64,000 bases of DNA from an uncultured Bacteroidota bacterium. Lineage in GTDB: Bacteria; Bacteroidota; Bacteroidia; Flavobacteriales; Flavobacteriaceae. The stretch spans positions 1 through 64,000 of the forward strand of contig CAKZOC010000253.1 of assembly GCA_937136025.1 (NCBI GenBank), given 5' to 3'. The position numbers and the translations under genes are program-made. How positions within the stretch are numbered: position 1 is the stretch's first letter; the number at the start of each line of letters is the position of its first letter. This document shows, in pieces, positions 44,341-54,133 of this stretch. Below the pieces are notes generated by a model, which saw nothing but the letters and a program-made list of their open reading frames with translations, was not told where the DNA came from and did no database searches.

Positions 44341-44369
44341 TTTGGTTTACGGGGAAGTTCCTACCTTTG
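44341..44369 (+). promoter_or_regulatory. Promoter of the TonB receptor gene at 44410
   Basis: TTTG at 44341-44344, 17 bases, then TACCTTTG at 44362-44369. Confidence 0.65.
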
Positions 44370-44409
44370 AGCCCTGCAGTGCATACGCCACCTAAAGCGC
44401 AGTCGGTCG

Positions 44410-46494
44410 ATGAGGATTTCCCTTTTTTATTTTAGTATTTCCCTTTTTCTCGGGGGTGTGGCCATTTACGGACAGGAACAAGCCAAAGATTCCGTGACCT
44501 ATCTGGAGGAAGTGATCCTGGGGGTTGCACCGGAGGCATCCTCCCCTTTGGGGATCACCCCTTCGGATCTGTTAACCGAAAACGCCATCTCCACCCAAAG
44601 CCCAATAGATTTTGCGGGTACCCTAAATCAGATCCCCGGAGTGTACTTTCTCTCAGGCGCCCTGAATACCAATCGCATTACGATTCGCGGTGTTGGTGCC
44701 CGGACTCCTTTTGGAACCGATAAGCTGAGGATGTATTACAACGATATTCCAGTCACAAACGGGACCGGAGTTTCGGCTCTGGAGGCTTTTGATCTGGAAA
44801 ACCTCAATACTATACGCGTGGTCAAAGGACCTAAATCCGGGAGCTATGGCGCGGCCCTGGGAGGGGCCATTTTACTGCAATCCGATGTTAAGAAACAGGA
44901 AGGAACCTTTTTGCAAAACCGAAGTAGTTTCGGATCCTATGGGCTGTTTAAAAACAATCTCAGCCTGAACCACCGGGGAGGTAAAGTTCAGGCAGAAGTT
45001 CGATACAATCGGATGACAACCCAGGGATATCGGGAAAACAATGCTTTTGACCGCGATGGGCTGCTGATCAATCTGGGGCTGGAAGCCGGAGAATCGCACC
45101 ACCTGAATCTGCTGGTCAACTACATTGATTATACCGCTGAAATACCCAGTTCGCTGGGGCTTACAGATTATCAGACAGACCCGACCCAGGCGGCGGCAAA
45201 CTGGAAGGAGGCCAAAGGCTTCGAGGCCAACAAATACACCCTGGTGGGGCTCTCGGATGAAATTCGCTTCAGCCGTGGTTTTAAGAATACCACGAGTATT
45301 TTTCTCAGCTATCTTGATCACTACGAACCCCGGCCCTTCAACATTCTGGACGAATTCACCCTGGGCTATGGGGCCCGCTCTGTTTTTACTGTCAATCTCA
45401 GTGGGAATTCTGACAAAACCCAGGCCGTATTTGGGTTTGAAAGTTATCGGGATGAGTACAACTGGTCGACCTATGAAAACTTATATCGGGAGAATGACGG
45501 CATGGGCAGTGTCCAGGGCGAGCGGTTGAGTCGCAACAAAGAATTCAGGAACCAGTTTTACGCGTTTGCTCAATTACACTGGCAAATCACCCCGCGTTTA
45601 AAAGCCCAGGGGGGACTCACCCTGAATAAAACCACCTACGATTTCCGGGATCTGTTCCGGGAAGGGGATGAAAACCGCAGTGCCACCCGCGACTTCGATC
45701 CTATCCTGCTGCCAAGTCTGGACCTGAATTATTCCCTGAACCCGGATTCCCGGATCTACCTCAATATAAGTCGCGGATTCAGTAATCCATCCCTGGAAGA
45801 GTCTCTCGCCCCGGACGGGGTGATCAACCCCGATATCAGCCAGGAAAAAGGAATGAACTACGAAATTGGGGGAACGGGCTTCTTATTTGACAGGCGCTTG
45901 CAAGCCACTTTGGCCTTGTATCAAATGGAAATAAAGGATCTGCTGGTCGCTCAGCGCACGGGAGAAGACGAATTTATCGGCCGAAATGCCGGAGCGACCA
46001 GGCATCGGGGTATGGAAGTTAGTCTTCAGTATTTTATGCGTCCCTGGAATTCCTGGAGTCTGAGTCCATTTCTTTCCTACACGCTCAACGACCACCGTTT
46101 TATCGATTTTCAGACCGAAGATTCAGATTTTTCGGGCAACCCCCTGACAGGGGTCCCGAAACACAGGATCTATGGGGGGCTGCAAATAAACTCGGATGAC
46201 GGCTGGTTTTGGAACAGCAGTTATCAATTTGTAGATGCCATCCCCTTAACGGACAGCACATCGCTCTACAGCGACGCCTACAGTTTGTTGAATACCCAGT
46301 TTGGGTACCGCACCCAATGGGATTCCCGACTGAACATCAGCCTGGAAATGGGCGTCAACAATATCTTCGACACCCTCTACGCCAGCTCGGTTTTAATAAA
46401 TGCAACCGGTTTCGGAGGTTCAGAACCCCGATACTATTATCCCGGAAATGGCAGGAATTACTATGTGGGAATTCTCCTTCTGTACGCCCTCTAG
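44410..46494 (+). CDS. TonB-dependent receptor, FecA/siderophore-like
   Basis: 694 residues with signal peptide ending in IYGQ. A TonB-box-like segment (DSVTYLEEVILG) is followed directly by the plug (IPGVYFLSGALNTNRITIRGVGARTPFG, VVKGPKSGSYGAALGGAI); there is no CarboxypepD_reg domain. The barrel ends at NYYVGILLLYAL. The compact form is typical of iron-complex receptors, but no siderophore or heme gene lies near, so the substrate is open. Its stop codon overlaps that of glyS on the other strand. Confidence 0.92.
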   Translation: MRISLFYFSISLFLGGVAIYGQEQAKDSVTYLEEVILGVAPEASSPLGITPSDLLTENAISTQSPIDFAGTLNQIPGVYFLSGALNTNRITIRGVGARTPFGTDKLRMYYNDIPVTNGTGVSALEAFDLENLNTIRVVKGPKSGSYGAALGGAILLQSDVKKQEGTFLQNRSSFGSYGLFKNNLSLNHRGGKVQAEVRYNRMTTQGYRENNAFDRDGLLINLGLEAGESHHLNLLVNYIDYTAEIPSSLGLTDYQTDPTQAAANWKEAKGFEANKYTLVGLSDEIRFSRGFKNTTSIFLSYLDHYEPRPFNILDEFTLGYGARSVFTVNLSGNSDKTQAVFGFESYRDEYNWSTYENLYRENDGMGSVQGERLSRNKEFRNQFYAFAQLHWQITPRLKAQGGLTLNKTTYDFRDLFREGDENRSATRDFDPILLPSLDLNYSLNPDSRIYLNISRGFSNPSLEESLAPDGVINPDISQEKGMNYEIGGTGFLFDRRLQATLALYQMEIKDLLVAQRTGEDEFIGRNAGATRHRGMEVSLQYFMRPWNSWSLSPFLSYTLNDHRFIDFQTEDSDFSGNPLTGVPKHRIYGGLQINSDDGWFWNSSYQFVDAIPLTDSTSLYSDAYSLLNTQFGYRTQWDSRLNISLEMGVNNIFDTLYASSVLINATGFGGSEPRYYYPGNGRNYYVGILLLYAL

Positions 46495-48038
46495 AGTCCG
46501 GATTTTTGCAGCCAATGTCTGTAGCTCACGGCCTGCTGAATCACCTCTTTCAGTTCAGCAACAGGTACTCTTTTTTGTTCCATACTGTCCCGGGAGCGCA
46601 GGGTAACTGTCCGGTCCTCAAGCGATTGATGGTCTACCGTAATACAAAATGGGGTGCCGGCGGCATCTTGCCTGCGGTAGCGTCTTCCGATGGCATCTTT
46701 TTCATCGTACTGCACCATAAAATCCCATTTCAAATCCGCCACAATATCATGGGCGAGTTCGGGAAGCCCGTCTTTTTTGACCAATGGAAGCACGGCTGCC
46801 TTGATAGGGGCCAGGACAGCCGGGAGTTTCAGAACAGTCCGGGAGGAACCATCCTCGAGCTCCTCGTCCCGAAGCGCATTTGAAAAAACAGCCAGAAACA
46901 TCCGGTCCAGACCTATGGAGGTCTCTATCACATAGGGTACGTAATGTGTGCCAAGTTCGGGGTCGAAATACTGTAATTTCTTCCCTGAGAATTTCTCATG
47001 GCTCGAAAGGTCAAAATCAGTTCTGGAGTGAATCCCCTCGAGTTCCTTAAATCCAAAAGGGAATCTGAATTCAATATCTGAGGCGGCATCGGCATAGTGC
47101 GCCAGCTTCTCATGATCGTGAAAACGATATAACTCCTCGCCCATACCCAGGGAGAGATGCCATTTCATCCGGGCTTCCTTCCAGTGTTCATACCACTTCT
47201 TTTGTTCTCCGGGCCTGATGAAAAACTGCATTTCCATCTGCTCGAATTCCCGCATCCTGAAAATAAACTGTCGGGCGACAATCTCATTGCGAAACGCCTT
47301 ACCCACCTGGGCAATCCCGAATGGGATTTTCATTCTTCCGGATTTCTGAACATTGCTGAAATTCACGAAAATTCCCTGAGCCGTTTCGGGCCTCAGAAAG
47401 AGTTCCATAGAAGATTCCGCTGTAGCTCCAAGACGGGTGCCGAACATCAGGTTAAATTGCTTGACATCCGTCCAGTTCCGGGATCCGGAAACCGGACAGG
47501 TAATCTCGAGCTCCTCAATCAGGGCTTTTACATCAGCCAGGTCCTCTGCTTCCAGGGAGCGACCCATGCGTTTGAGAATCTCACGCGCCTGTTCCTGATA
47601 CTTCACAACCCTGGGGTTTGTACTGAGAAACTGCCCCTTGTCAAAAGCTTCGCCAAAACGTTTGGCCGCCTTTTCAACTTCCTTTTCTATCTTTTTCTCA
47701 ATTTTGCCGACGTAGTCTTCAATAAGCACATCAGCCCGGTATCTTTTTTTGGAATCTTTATTGTCGATCAGAGGATCGTTAAAGGCATCGATATGACCTG
47801 ACGCCTTCCAGGTGGTGGGGTGCATAAAAATGGCCGCGTCAATACCGACGATATTCTCGTTGAGCTGAACCATCGCCTGCCACCAGTATTCCTTTATATT
47901 TTTTTTGAGTTCTGCCCCATTCTGAGTGTAGTCGTAAACGGCGCTCAAACCGTCGTAGATCTCGCTGGACTGGGTCACATAGCCGTATTCCTTGGCATGT
48001 GATATAACCTTCTTAAAATCGTCTTCTTGCTTTGCCAT
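46491..48038 (-). CDS. glyS: Glycyl-tRNA synthetase, single-chain class II
   Basis: 515 residues from the ATG at 48038. It is the homodimeric alpha2 type, not the alpha/beta type of enterobacteria: motif 2 FRNEIVARQFIFRMREFEQMEM near residue 255, motif 3 SIGLDRMFLAVF near residue 385, and the anticodon-binding domain from about 420 (KAAVLPLVKKDGLPELAHDI). CVTVDHQSLEDRTVTLRSRDSMEQ is near the end. The -7 element lies only a few bases before the ATG. Confidence 0.97.
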   Translation of the reverse strand: MAKQEDDFKKVISHAKEYGYVTQSSEIYDGLSAVYDYTQNGAELKKNIKEYWWQAMVQLNENIVGIDAAIFMHPTTWKASGHIDAFNDPLIDNKDSKKRYRADVLIEDYVGKIEKKIEKEVEKAAKRFGEAFDKGQFLSTNPRVVKYQEQAREILKRMGRSLEAEDLADVKALIEELEITCPVSGSRNWTDVKQFNLMFGTRLGATAESSMELFLRPETAQGIFVNFSNVQKSGRMKIPFGIAQVGKAFRNEIVARQFIFRMREFEQMEMQFFIRPGEQKKWYEHWKEARMKWHLSLGMGEELYRFHDHEKLAHYADAASDIEFRFPFGFKELEGIHSRTDFDLSSHEKFSGKKLQYFDPELGTHYVPYVIETSIGLDRMFLAVFSNALRDEELEDGSSRTVLKLPAVLAPIKAAVLPLVKKDGLPELAHDIVADLKWDFMVQYDEKDAIGRRYRRQDAAGTPFCITVDHQSLEDRTVTLRSRDSMEQKRVPVAELKEVIQQAVSYRHWLQKSGL

Positions 48039-48042
48039 GCGG

Positions 48043-48050
48043 CAAAAATA
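48043..48050 (-). promoter_or_regulatory. glyS promoter -7 element, very close to the start codon
   Basis: The minus strand reads TATTTTTG four bases upstream of the ATG, so a transcript from it would have almost no leader. Confidence 0.35.
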
Positions 48051-48075
48051 GAATATCTCGGATGAAATCAATCTC

Positions 48076-48972
48076 CTATTTCAGGCGAAATTCGGAGGTG
48101 GAAAGTAATTTTTCGTCTTCAAAAACATTCAGGGTGTAGATCCCTGCATTCAAAGAGCCTTCAGGAACGGTTATAAAATCGCAAACACTCATCTCTTCCC
48201 CGGTGAATACGAGTTCTACTTTTTTGCTGTAAACATTCCCATTTACAGCAATCAGAGAGGCGTTATCTTCTATAATCGCCATATCTGGGCTGAGGAATTG
48301 GAGGTAAATGACCTTTTCTTCCATAGTGGTGTTCGGATTTCCCTTGACCGTGACACACCCCCTGAGTTTTGCAATGGTCGACGCTTTGTTGGTTTTGACA
48401 GGTCGGTCCCTTCTCAATCGAAATCCGTTCCCAAGCGGGTCTTCCAGACTCAGATAACTTTTGCGCTTCAGCTCCTGACTGAGCTCCTGGTTTTTCGCCC
48501 GCAGTAAGGACTCGGTTTCGGCAAGGGAGTTGGTCCTTCCTTTCAGATCCTCCAGCATTTCGCGGGTCTCCTCATATTTGCCTGCCAGGTCGGTGTTATT
48601 AGATTGCAGTTGTTCCTGCTTATTTTTGATGTTCGTATACCGGGCTTCCAGGGTTTTCATTTCCCTGCGATACTGCTCGATTTTCGAAATATTGAAATTC
48701 AGACGACCTACAGAGTCGAGCAATTGCTGTACCCGGTTCTCGCTTTCCTGCAATTCAATTTCCTTGACTTCGCTGAAGGCGAGCAAGCGGTCCACTTCAG
48801 ATTTAATGTACGAGAGGTCCTTGATCAGCATACTGCGTTCCTTCTCCAGATAACTAATTTGTTGTTGGGATTGCGCATAACTGTAGTAAAATGCGATCAG
48901 AATACCGATGATCACTGCAATCAATGTAGTAAAGATGATCTTGTTGTTAAAACTAGAGTCCTGGAAAGTCAT
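48076..48972 (-). CDS. Membrane-anchored coiled-coil protein with C-terminal beta domain
   Basis: 298 residues. One membrane segment (about 11-33), then a coiled coil from about 37 to 165 with Leu/Ile heptads (LEKERSMLIKDLSYIKSEVDRLL), a short linker, and a beta-rich C-terminal domain (about 195-298) with SLIAVNGNVYSKKVELVFTGEEMSVCDFI. No enzyme motif. A structural or scaffolding role at the inner membrane is likely. It is divergent from comF with only 35 bases between starts. Confidence 0.75.
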   Translation of the reverse strand: MTFQDSSFNNKIIFTTLIAVIIGILIAFYYSYAQSQQQISYLEKERSMLIKDLSYIKSEVDRLLAFSEVKEIELQESENRVQQLLDSVGRLNFNISKIEQYRREMKTLEARYTNIKNKQEQLQSNNTDLAGKYEETREMLEDLKGRTNSLAETESLLRAKNQELSQELKRKSYLSLEDPLGNGFRLRRDRPVKTNKASTIAKLRGCVTVKGNPNTTMEEKVIYLQFLSPDMAIIEDNASLIAVNGNVYSKKVELVFTGEEMSVCDFITVPEGSLNAGIYTLNVFEDEKLLSTSEFRLK

Positions 48973-49007
48973 GCAGTGGGCAGCTCAGAAAATATGCGAT
49001 TAAACAG

Positions 49008-49709
49008 TTGACATCGAATCTTTCAAAAATACTAAATGATGCCCTCTCCTATATGGTGCCCGAGCTGTGTTTTGGATGTAATGCTGTATTATATCGGGGA
49101 GAACATGTGTTGTGTGCATTTTGTCGAAATGAATTACCCCTTACCGATTTCAATTTCAGGGATGAAAACCCCGCTGACCGCCTTTTTTACGGTCGTTGTC
49201 AGGTAGAAAAGGTGTCGGCCTTGCTATATTACCCCGAAAATGGAATTGTCCGCAACCTCATACACCATCTCAAATACAAGAAACAGGAGCGTATTGGGGG
49301 GTGGTTGGGAACCTGGTACGGTCAACAGATTCGGGACGAGCCTTCGCTCAAAGGGGTGTCTGTCGTCCTGCCCGTGCCCTTACATCGAAAGAAGAAGCGA
49401 AAACGCGGATACAACCAATGCAGTCGCTTCGGGAAGGTTATTGCTGAACATCTCGGAGCGGTTTACTCCGAGAAGCACCTCCTTAAAAACACCCCTACCC
49501 GTACCCAGACTTCAAAAAACCGATGGAAGCGATGGAAGAGTACGGAAGCGGCTTACCGACTGCAGAGACCTGGGGAATTGGAAGGAAGGGACATTCTGAT
49601 AGTGGATGATGTACTCACCACAGGGGCGACCCTTGAAGCCTGCGTACGGGCGTTAGACTCCGTCATAGACAAACGCATTTTTATAGGGGTGATGGCCGTT
49701 GTTCCATAG
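49008..49709 (+). CDS. comF: ComF family amidophosphoribosyltransferase-like protein
   Basis: 233 residues from a TTG at 49008 (TSNLSKILNDALSYMV); the next ATG would remove conserved sequence. An N-terminal zinc site (CFGC, CAFC) and the PRTase signature ILIVDDVLTTGATLEAC near residue 200, with VLPVPLHRKKKRKRGYNQ in between, define ComF. In competent bacteria it helps internalise single-stranded DNA. Confidence 0.93.
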   Translation: MTSNLSKILNDALSYMVPELCFGCNAVLYRGEHVLCAFCRNELPLTDFNFRDENPADRLFYGRCQVEKVSALLYYPENGIVRNLIHHLKYKKQERIGGWLGTWYGQQIRDEPSLKGVSVVLPVPLHRKKKRKRGYNQCSRFGKVIAEHLGAVYSEKHLLKNTPTRTQTSKNRWKRWKSTEAAYRLQRPGELEGRDILIVDDVLTTGATLEACVRALDSVIDKRIFIGVMAVVP

Positions 49710-49760
49710 GCGATAACTTCCCTAAATATGTTGTTTCTTTGTGGTCGATTTGTTTTCGCT

Positions 49761-51380
49761 ATGCAATACCTTCGCCGAAATCTGGCCTTGTTGTTCGCCC
49801 TTTGCGCACTGGTGGCATTGAGTCGCTGCGGAAGAAAGGGGAGTCCGGGCGGAGGCCCCATGGACACCACACCCCCTGTACTGATTCGGGCAGAGCCTCC
49901 GAATAATTCCACCCAATTCGACGCAGAGCGAATTCGGTTGTATTTCGATGAGTATATCCGGCTGGAGGATGTTCAGAATCAACTTATTATATCCCCTCCC
50001 CTGAAAAATAAACCCGTCATAACCCCTATGGGTGGGGCACGGAAATACGTTGAAATTCAGTTGAAAGATACCCTGCTTGAGAATACGACGTACACCTTTA
50101 ATTTTGGACAGAGTATCGTCGATAACAACGAGGGAAACCCCAATAATTTCCTAACCTATGTATTCTCAACAGGGGATTATCTCGATTCCCTTTCTCTGTC
50201 CGGGGCAGTATCCGATGCGTATAATTTGAAACCCGACCCATTTATCAGTGTACTCTTACATGAAATCGATACGGCATTTACGGATTCCGTAATCTACAAT
50301 AAAATCCCCTACTACCTCACCAATACCCTGGACAGTGCAGTCACTTTTAGCCTGAACCACCTCAAGCCGGGAACCTATCATTTGATCGCCTTAAAAGATG
50401 TTGGGAAAAATAATCTTTTCGATCAGGGCGTGGATAAAATTGGGTTTGTGTCCGATACCATAACCCTTCCCACGGACGAAGTTTATGTGCTGAACTTATT
50501 TCGGGAAATCCCGAATTACGGAGTCCTTACGCCCTCTTTCTCCGCCTCCAACCGAGTGATCTTCGGATATTATGGGGATTCACCTCCGGTAATTTCTATA
50601 CTCTCCCAACTCCCGGATAGCGTGAAGACGAAGTTGACAAGGGAACTGGGAAAAGACACTTTAAATCTTTGGATCACCCCGAACGCTATCGATTCCCTGG
50701 TGTTTACCCTACGGGACCCGCACCTGGAAACCGAAATAGATACCTTCAGCGTAAAACCAATCACCAAAGCAAAGGATTCAATGATGCTGACCTGGGATCC
50801 GCGCCAAAAACTGAATTTTACGGATACCGTTTTTCTAAAGGCCACCCTGCCCATCGTACAAATCGATACCTCTAAATTTAAAATGATGGGGCAGGACAGC
50901 CTCCCTGTCACTTTCACACCGACATTGGATACCCTTACCAACAGCGTGCGCATCGATTTTGAAAAAAATGCCGACCAGACCTATTTAATCGATGTTTTCC
51001 CCGGGGCCATCACAGATTTCTTCGGAGATACCAATGATACCTTGCGCAACCGTTGGTCCACCGGCAGTCCTGACGACTACGGTATCCTGAGATTGATTCT
51101 CGAAGGGCAAGCAAAATTCCCAATAGTCGTGCAACTCATAGACAGTAAAGATGAGATTAGCCGCAGTCTGTTTATGGAGGAAAACGCAATAGTTGAATTC
51201 CCGAGTTTACCGCCGGGGTTGTATCGGATACGCCTGATTTTCGACAGCAATAAAAACGGCCGTTGGGATACCGGGGACTATATGACCAAAAGGCAACCCG
51301 AGCGAATCATTTATTACCCGGGAAGTGTCGAGATCCGTGCCAATTGGGAACAGATGGAAACTTTCAGGATTCAAGAGTAA
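49761..51380 (+). CDS. Ig-like (SbsA/Big_5) lipoprotein
   Basis: 539 residues from the ATG at 49761. Signal sequence LALLFALCALVALSRC and a following RKGSPGGGPMDTTPPVLI, a start typical of Bacteroidota lipoproteins with a Big_5/SbsA Ig-like domain (about 35-140, ERIRLYFDEYIRLEDV). The lipobox is LSRC, unusual for its Arg before the Cys. Later regions are beta-rich with no enzyme motif, ending in GLYRIRLIFDSNKNGRWDTGDY. Probably a surface or periplasmic structural protein. It overlaps the convergent amidase gene by 17 bases. Confidence 0.85.
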   Translation: MQYLRRNLALLFALCALVALSRCGRKGSPGGGPMDTTPPVLIRAEPPNNSTQFDAERIRLYFDEYIRLEDVQNQLIISPPLKNKPVITPMGGARKYVEIQLKDTLLENTTYTFNFGQSIVDNNEGNPNNFLTYVFSTGDYLDSLSLSGAVSDAYNLKPDPFISVLLHEIDTAFTDSVIYNKIPYYLTNTLDSAVTFSLNHLKPGTYHLIALKDVGKNNLFDQGVDKIGFVSDTITLPTDEVYVLNLFREIPNYGVLTPSFSASNRVIFGYYGDSPPVISILSQLPDSVKTKLTRELGKDTLNLWITPNAIDSLVFTLRDPHLETEIDTFSVKPITKAKDSMMLTWDPRQKLNFTDTVFLKATLPIVQIDTSKFKMMGQDSLPVTFTPTLDTLTNSVRIDFEKNADQTYLIDVFPGAITDFFGDTNDTLRNRWSTGSPDDYGILRLILEGQAKFPIVVQLIDSKDEISRSLFMEENAIVEFPSLPPGLYRIRLIFDSNKNGRWDTGDYMTKRQPERIIYYPGSVEIRANWEQMETFRIQE

Positions 51381-52131
51381 ACGTATCCCTGTCCTGTAGG
51401 AATTTTAGGGTAGTGCGCACCTGTTCCACACTTTTTTTGTCGAGGGTTACATAGAGAATCTCTTCCATGTCTGAAAATGCCAGACGCTCTCCCAGGGCAT
51501 CGTATACAGCGCTGTGCCCCTGGTAACGAAGTCCGTTATCATCGCTTCCGATACGGTTCACCCCGAGGACATAAGACATATTTTCAATGGCACGGGCCCT
51601 TAATAGAGCATCCCAGGCGGCTATTCGGGTATGGGGCCAGTTCGCCACGTATAGCAGCACATCGTAATCCACGGTATTCCTCGACCAGACCGGAAACCTC
51701 AGGTCATAGCAAATTTGCAAGGAGAAAGTCAACCCCCTAAACCGTACAATCTTCCGTTCATTACCTCTTTGATAGACCTTGTCTTCCCCCGCCAGGGTAA
51801 AGGTGTGCCTTTTATCGTAGTACTCATAATCCCCATTGGGAAACATAAAAACCAGACGGTTAAAGTATTGGCCTGCCTCCTGAAAAATAAGGCTTCCCGC
51901 CAGGGCTGACCCTGTACGGGTGACATTTTCCCGCATCCAATCGAGGGTGCGCTCAGCCTCTTCATAGGGGATGTGCTCCGGGTTCATAGTAAACCCTGTA
52001 GTGAACATTTCCGGTAAAACAATCAGATCGACTTCTCCATCCAAAGTATGAATCAGACGGCTGAAGTGTGCTCTGTTCGCCTCCGGGTCCTCCCATTCTA
52101 AAGATGTCTGTATCAGGGCTACTTTCATCAT
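51364..52131 (-). CDS. Carbon-nitrogen hydrolase, omega-amidase (Nit2/YafV) type
   Basis: 255 residues with the nitrilase triad: Glu in LIVLPEMFTTGF near residue 42, Lys in YYDKRHTFTLAGE near 106, Cys in LQICYDLRFPVW near 140. The closest type is YafV/Nit2 omega-amidase, which hydrolyses 2-oxoglutaramate or 2-oxosuccinamate in repair of transamination by-products. Start at the first of two consecutive ATGs (52131 or 52128). Confidence 0.92.
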   Translation of the reverse strand: MMKVALIQTSLEWEDPEANRAHFSRLIHTLDGEVDLIVLPEMFTTGFTMNPEHIPYEEAERTLDWMRENVTRTGSALAGSLIFQEAGQYFNRLVFMFPNGDYEYYDKRHTFTLAGEDKVYQRGNERKIVRFRGLTFSLQICYDLRFPVWSRNTVDYDVLLYVANWPHTRIAAWDALLRARAIENMSYVLGVNRIGSDDNGLRYQGHSAVYDALGERLAFSDMEEILYVTLDKKSVEQVRTTLKFLQDRDTFTLES

Positions 52132-52140
52132 AGACTGGAA

Positions 52141-52617
52141 TCAGGATTGGGCTTCCAGTATCGGAATCAGGCTGTGTAGTCCCTGTGATTTGGCGTGATC
52201 CAAAGCCGTTTTCCCCCCGGGATCCTTAGCATCTACCCGGGCGCCCTTCTCAACAAGTAAACGGGCCATGGGCTCCCGGTTAAAAGTAATCGCAAAAATG
52301 AGGCAGGTGCCCCCCATTCCATTTCTCGCATTGACATTTGCCCCGGCATCTATAAGGATTTCTGCAATCCCGGTGTACCCTTTAAAACAGGCCCCCATAA
52401 GTGCTGTGTTTCCCGAACTGTCCTTTTCATCTACAGGAACTCCTTTCTCCAGCAAGAGTCGCACCACTTCGCCCTGATTGTAATACCCTGCCAGGATTAG
52501 TGGGGTTGAGCCACGCTGATCTCTGCTGGTGAGCAACTCCGGGTGCGCTTCGAGTAAAGCTGCAGTGCGCTCCAGATTTCCCTCCCGAATGCTGTTAAAA
52601 AAATCACTTATTTCCAT
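52141..52617 (-). CDS. Ankyrin repeat protein
   Basis: 158 residues from the ATG at 52617. Four ankyrin repeats can be followed: GSTPLILAGYYNQGEVVRLL, GNTALMGACFKGYTGIAEIL, GGTCLIFAITFNREPMARLL and GKTALDHAKSQGLHSLIPIL, each about 33 residues. No signal peptide. A protein-protein interaction module in the cytoplasm; partner unknown. It lies 9 bases upstream of the amidase gene on the same strand. The gap from 52618 to 52738 shows nothing. Confidence 0.88.
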   Translation of the reverse strand: MEISDFFNSIREGNLERTAALLEAHPELLTSRDQRGSTPLILAGYYNQGEVVRLLLEKGVPVDEKDSSGNTALMGACFKGYTGIAEILIDAGANVNARNGMGGTCLIFAITFNREPMARLLVEKGARVDAKDPGGKTALDHAKSQGLHSLIPILEAQS

Positions 52618-52738
52618 AGATGTAAAAATACAGTAATTGAGAAACACAAGAAACAACGCCCCCGTTTTAATTCGGAAGATTCCCGCCCCGGATTGTTTTT
52701 TAGCAAAAACATTCCCATTATCGCATCTGTCGAAATAC

Positions 52739-54133
52739 CTATACATCAGGCCTGGAAGGGTGATCCCCCGGGCTGAAATCTTCAGGAGCCATTTGGGGAT
52801 CTTTATTGGAGTTATGGCCCCCTGAATCGTTGTATATATGCCATTGCGATGGAATGAAGAAGGGGCTTGATGTCCATACCCCGTCACGTCGTTCCGCCTT
52901 GCCGTCCTCAAATTCATGGGGGGTCCCGCTACCGTCAGTGCCCGGGTTCCCGAAGGTGTCTTTGACATTGCCAAAAGGATCGATCAACACCAGGGTGTCG
53001 TCCCCATTGGAATCCGCAGGGCCGTTTTCAGATACTGTTTTGTCCGGAACAAAGCCATAAGTTTCTTCGAACACCTCCGGGTATGCGCTCAAAACCAGGG
53101 CGCCACCCGCCGGGATTGTTAATCCTTCCAAAGGGACGGTCCTTCCGGGCTCCACATTCGCGTTGGTATACCTCAGCAATTCCCATCCCGCCAGATCTAC
53201 TTCCTGTGCGGAGGCATTGAACAACTCCAAAAAACGGGCCTCGGGCAGATTATCCGGATCTGCAATCTCTGAAATCAGGACAGAATCTGAGGTCATTTCA
53301 AAAGTTCGGACCTCGCATCGGGGCGCCCTGAAATCAAAGTCAGAAGGAGACATGACCACGAGTTCGAAACGATTCCGGTACGTATTCAGTACCCCTCTCA
53401 CACTTCCATGTCCTTCCGGAAGCGGTTGTGCATAAAAGTCTGAATACCCGCTATTCTTTACATTCAGGGTATTTCCAAAACAATCCGTGAGGGTCCTGCG
53501 CACATCGGTCCCCGCATCGGCAAAGGGAAGTCCGGTTTCCGCTGCGATAAATTCCACGTTCCCAACCTCCACAAAGGTATTGAGGAGGCTATCTGAGAGT
53601 TCGGAAATCTGAGTTACAACAGGTATGGGAAGGGTCGGCGATTCACAATGCAACCGAATATGATCCTGAAAGAGTCGGGCGGGGAGGCGACCTACACTGA
53701 GGTTTCCAAAAGACGAAAAGGAGCCTCCCAGTTCCAGAGCTCCCGAGGACACGCCCAGATACAATCCCTTTAGATACACCGAAACAGGGCTGCCGAAGGG
53801 GGCCTGCGCATGGGTTTCCAACAGGTCTGTGTAAAAGACAAGCCCCCCGGTCTGTGGATCCCTGGCGTCCTGCAGGTAAATTTCACCGAAAATATTTGAA
53901 GTGGCGTCCGAAGAGACTACCACAGCTTCCCATTGGAGGGAATCTGATATCTGAATCGTCTCCCCGGGGTAATACTGTCTGAGCTCCGCAAGGGATATGG
54001 GTTTGGCGCCGAATCCGGAACAATCCCGCTGTGGCGGATCTTCATCCAGATCGGGTTGGCATCCCGCAGGAAATCCGGCAACTAAGCCTGTGAACAGGCA
54101 CCAGGCAGGCAAATATTTGAGTCCTGACTTCAT
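52739..54133 (-). CDS. DUF5689 and lamin-tail-domain lipoprotein
   Basis: 464 residues from the ATG at 54133, which overlaps the receptor stop in an ATGA. Lipobox FPAGC (about Cys25) and an acidic PDLDEDPP right after it, a signal for surface export of Bacteroidota lipoproteins. The N-terminal part (about 40-280) is a DUF5689-type, OB-like domain, and the C-terminal part (about 300-420) is a lamin-tail domain (VLISEIADPDNLPEARFLELFNAS, VDLAGWELLRY, LVLSAYPEVF). Lamin-tail plus OB domains accompany EEP nucleases in ExeM-type extracellular DNases. Probably a surface partner of the receptor gene just upstream. Confidence 0.85.
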   Translation of the reverse strand: MKSGLKYLPAWCLFTGLVAGFPAGCQPDLDEDPPQRDCSGFGAKPISLAELRQYYPGETIQISDSLQWEAVVVSSDATSNIFGEIYLQDARDPQTGGLVFYTDLLETHAQAPFGSPVSVYLKGLYLGVSSGALELGGSFSSFGNLSVGRLPARLFQDHIRLHCESPTLPIPVVTQISELSDSLLNTFVEVGNVEFIAAETGLPFADAGTDVRRTLTDCFGNTLNVKNSGYSDFYAQPLPEGHGSVRGVLNTYRNRFELVVMSPSDFDFRAPRCEVRTFEMTSDSVLISEIADPDNLPEARFLELFNASAQEVDLAGWELLRYTNANVEPGRTVPLEGLTIPAGGALVLSAYPEVFEETYGFVPDKTVSENGPADSNGDDTLVLIDPFGNVKDTFGNPGTDGSGTPHEFEDGKAERRDGVWTSSPFFIPSQWHIYNDSGGHNSNKDPQMAPEDFSPGDHPSRPDV

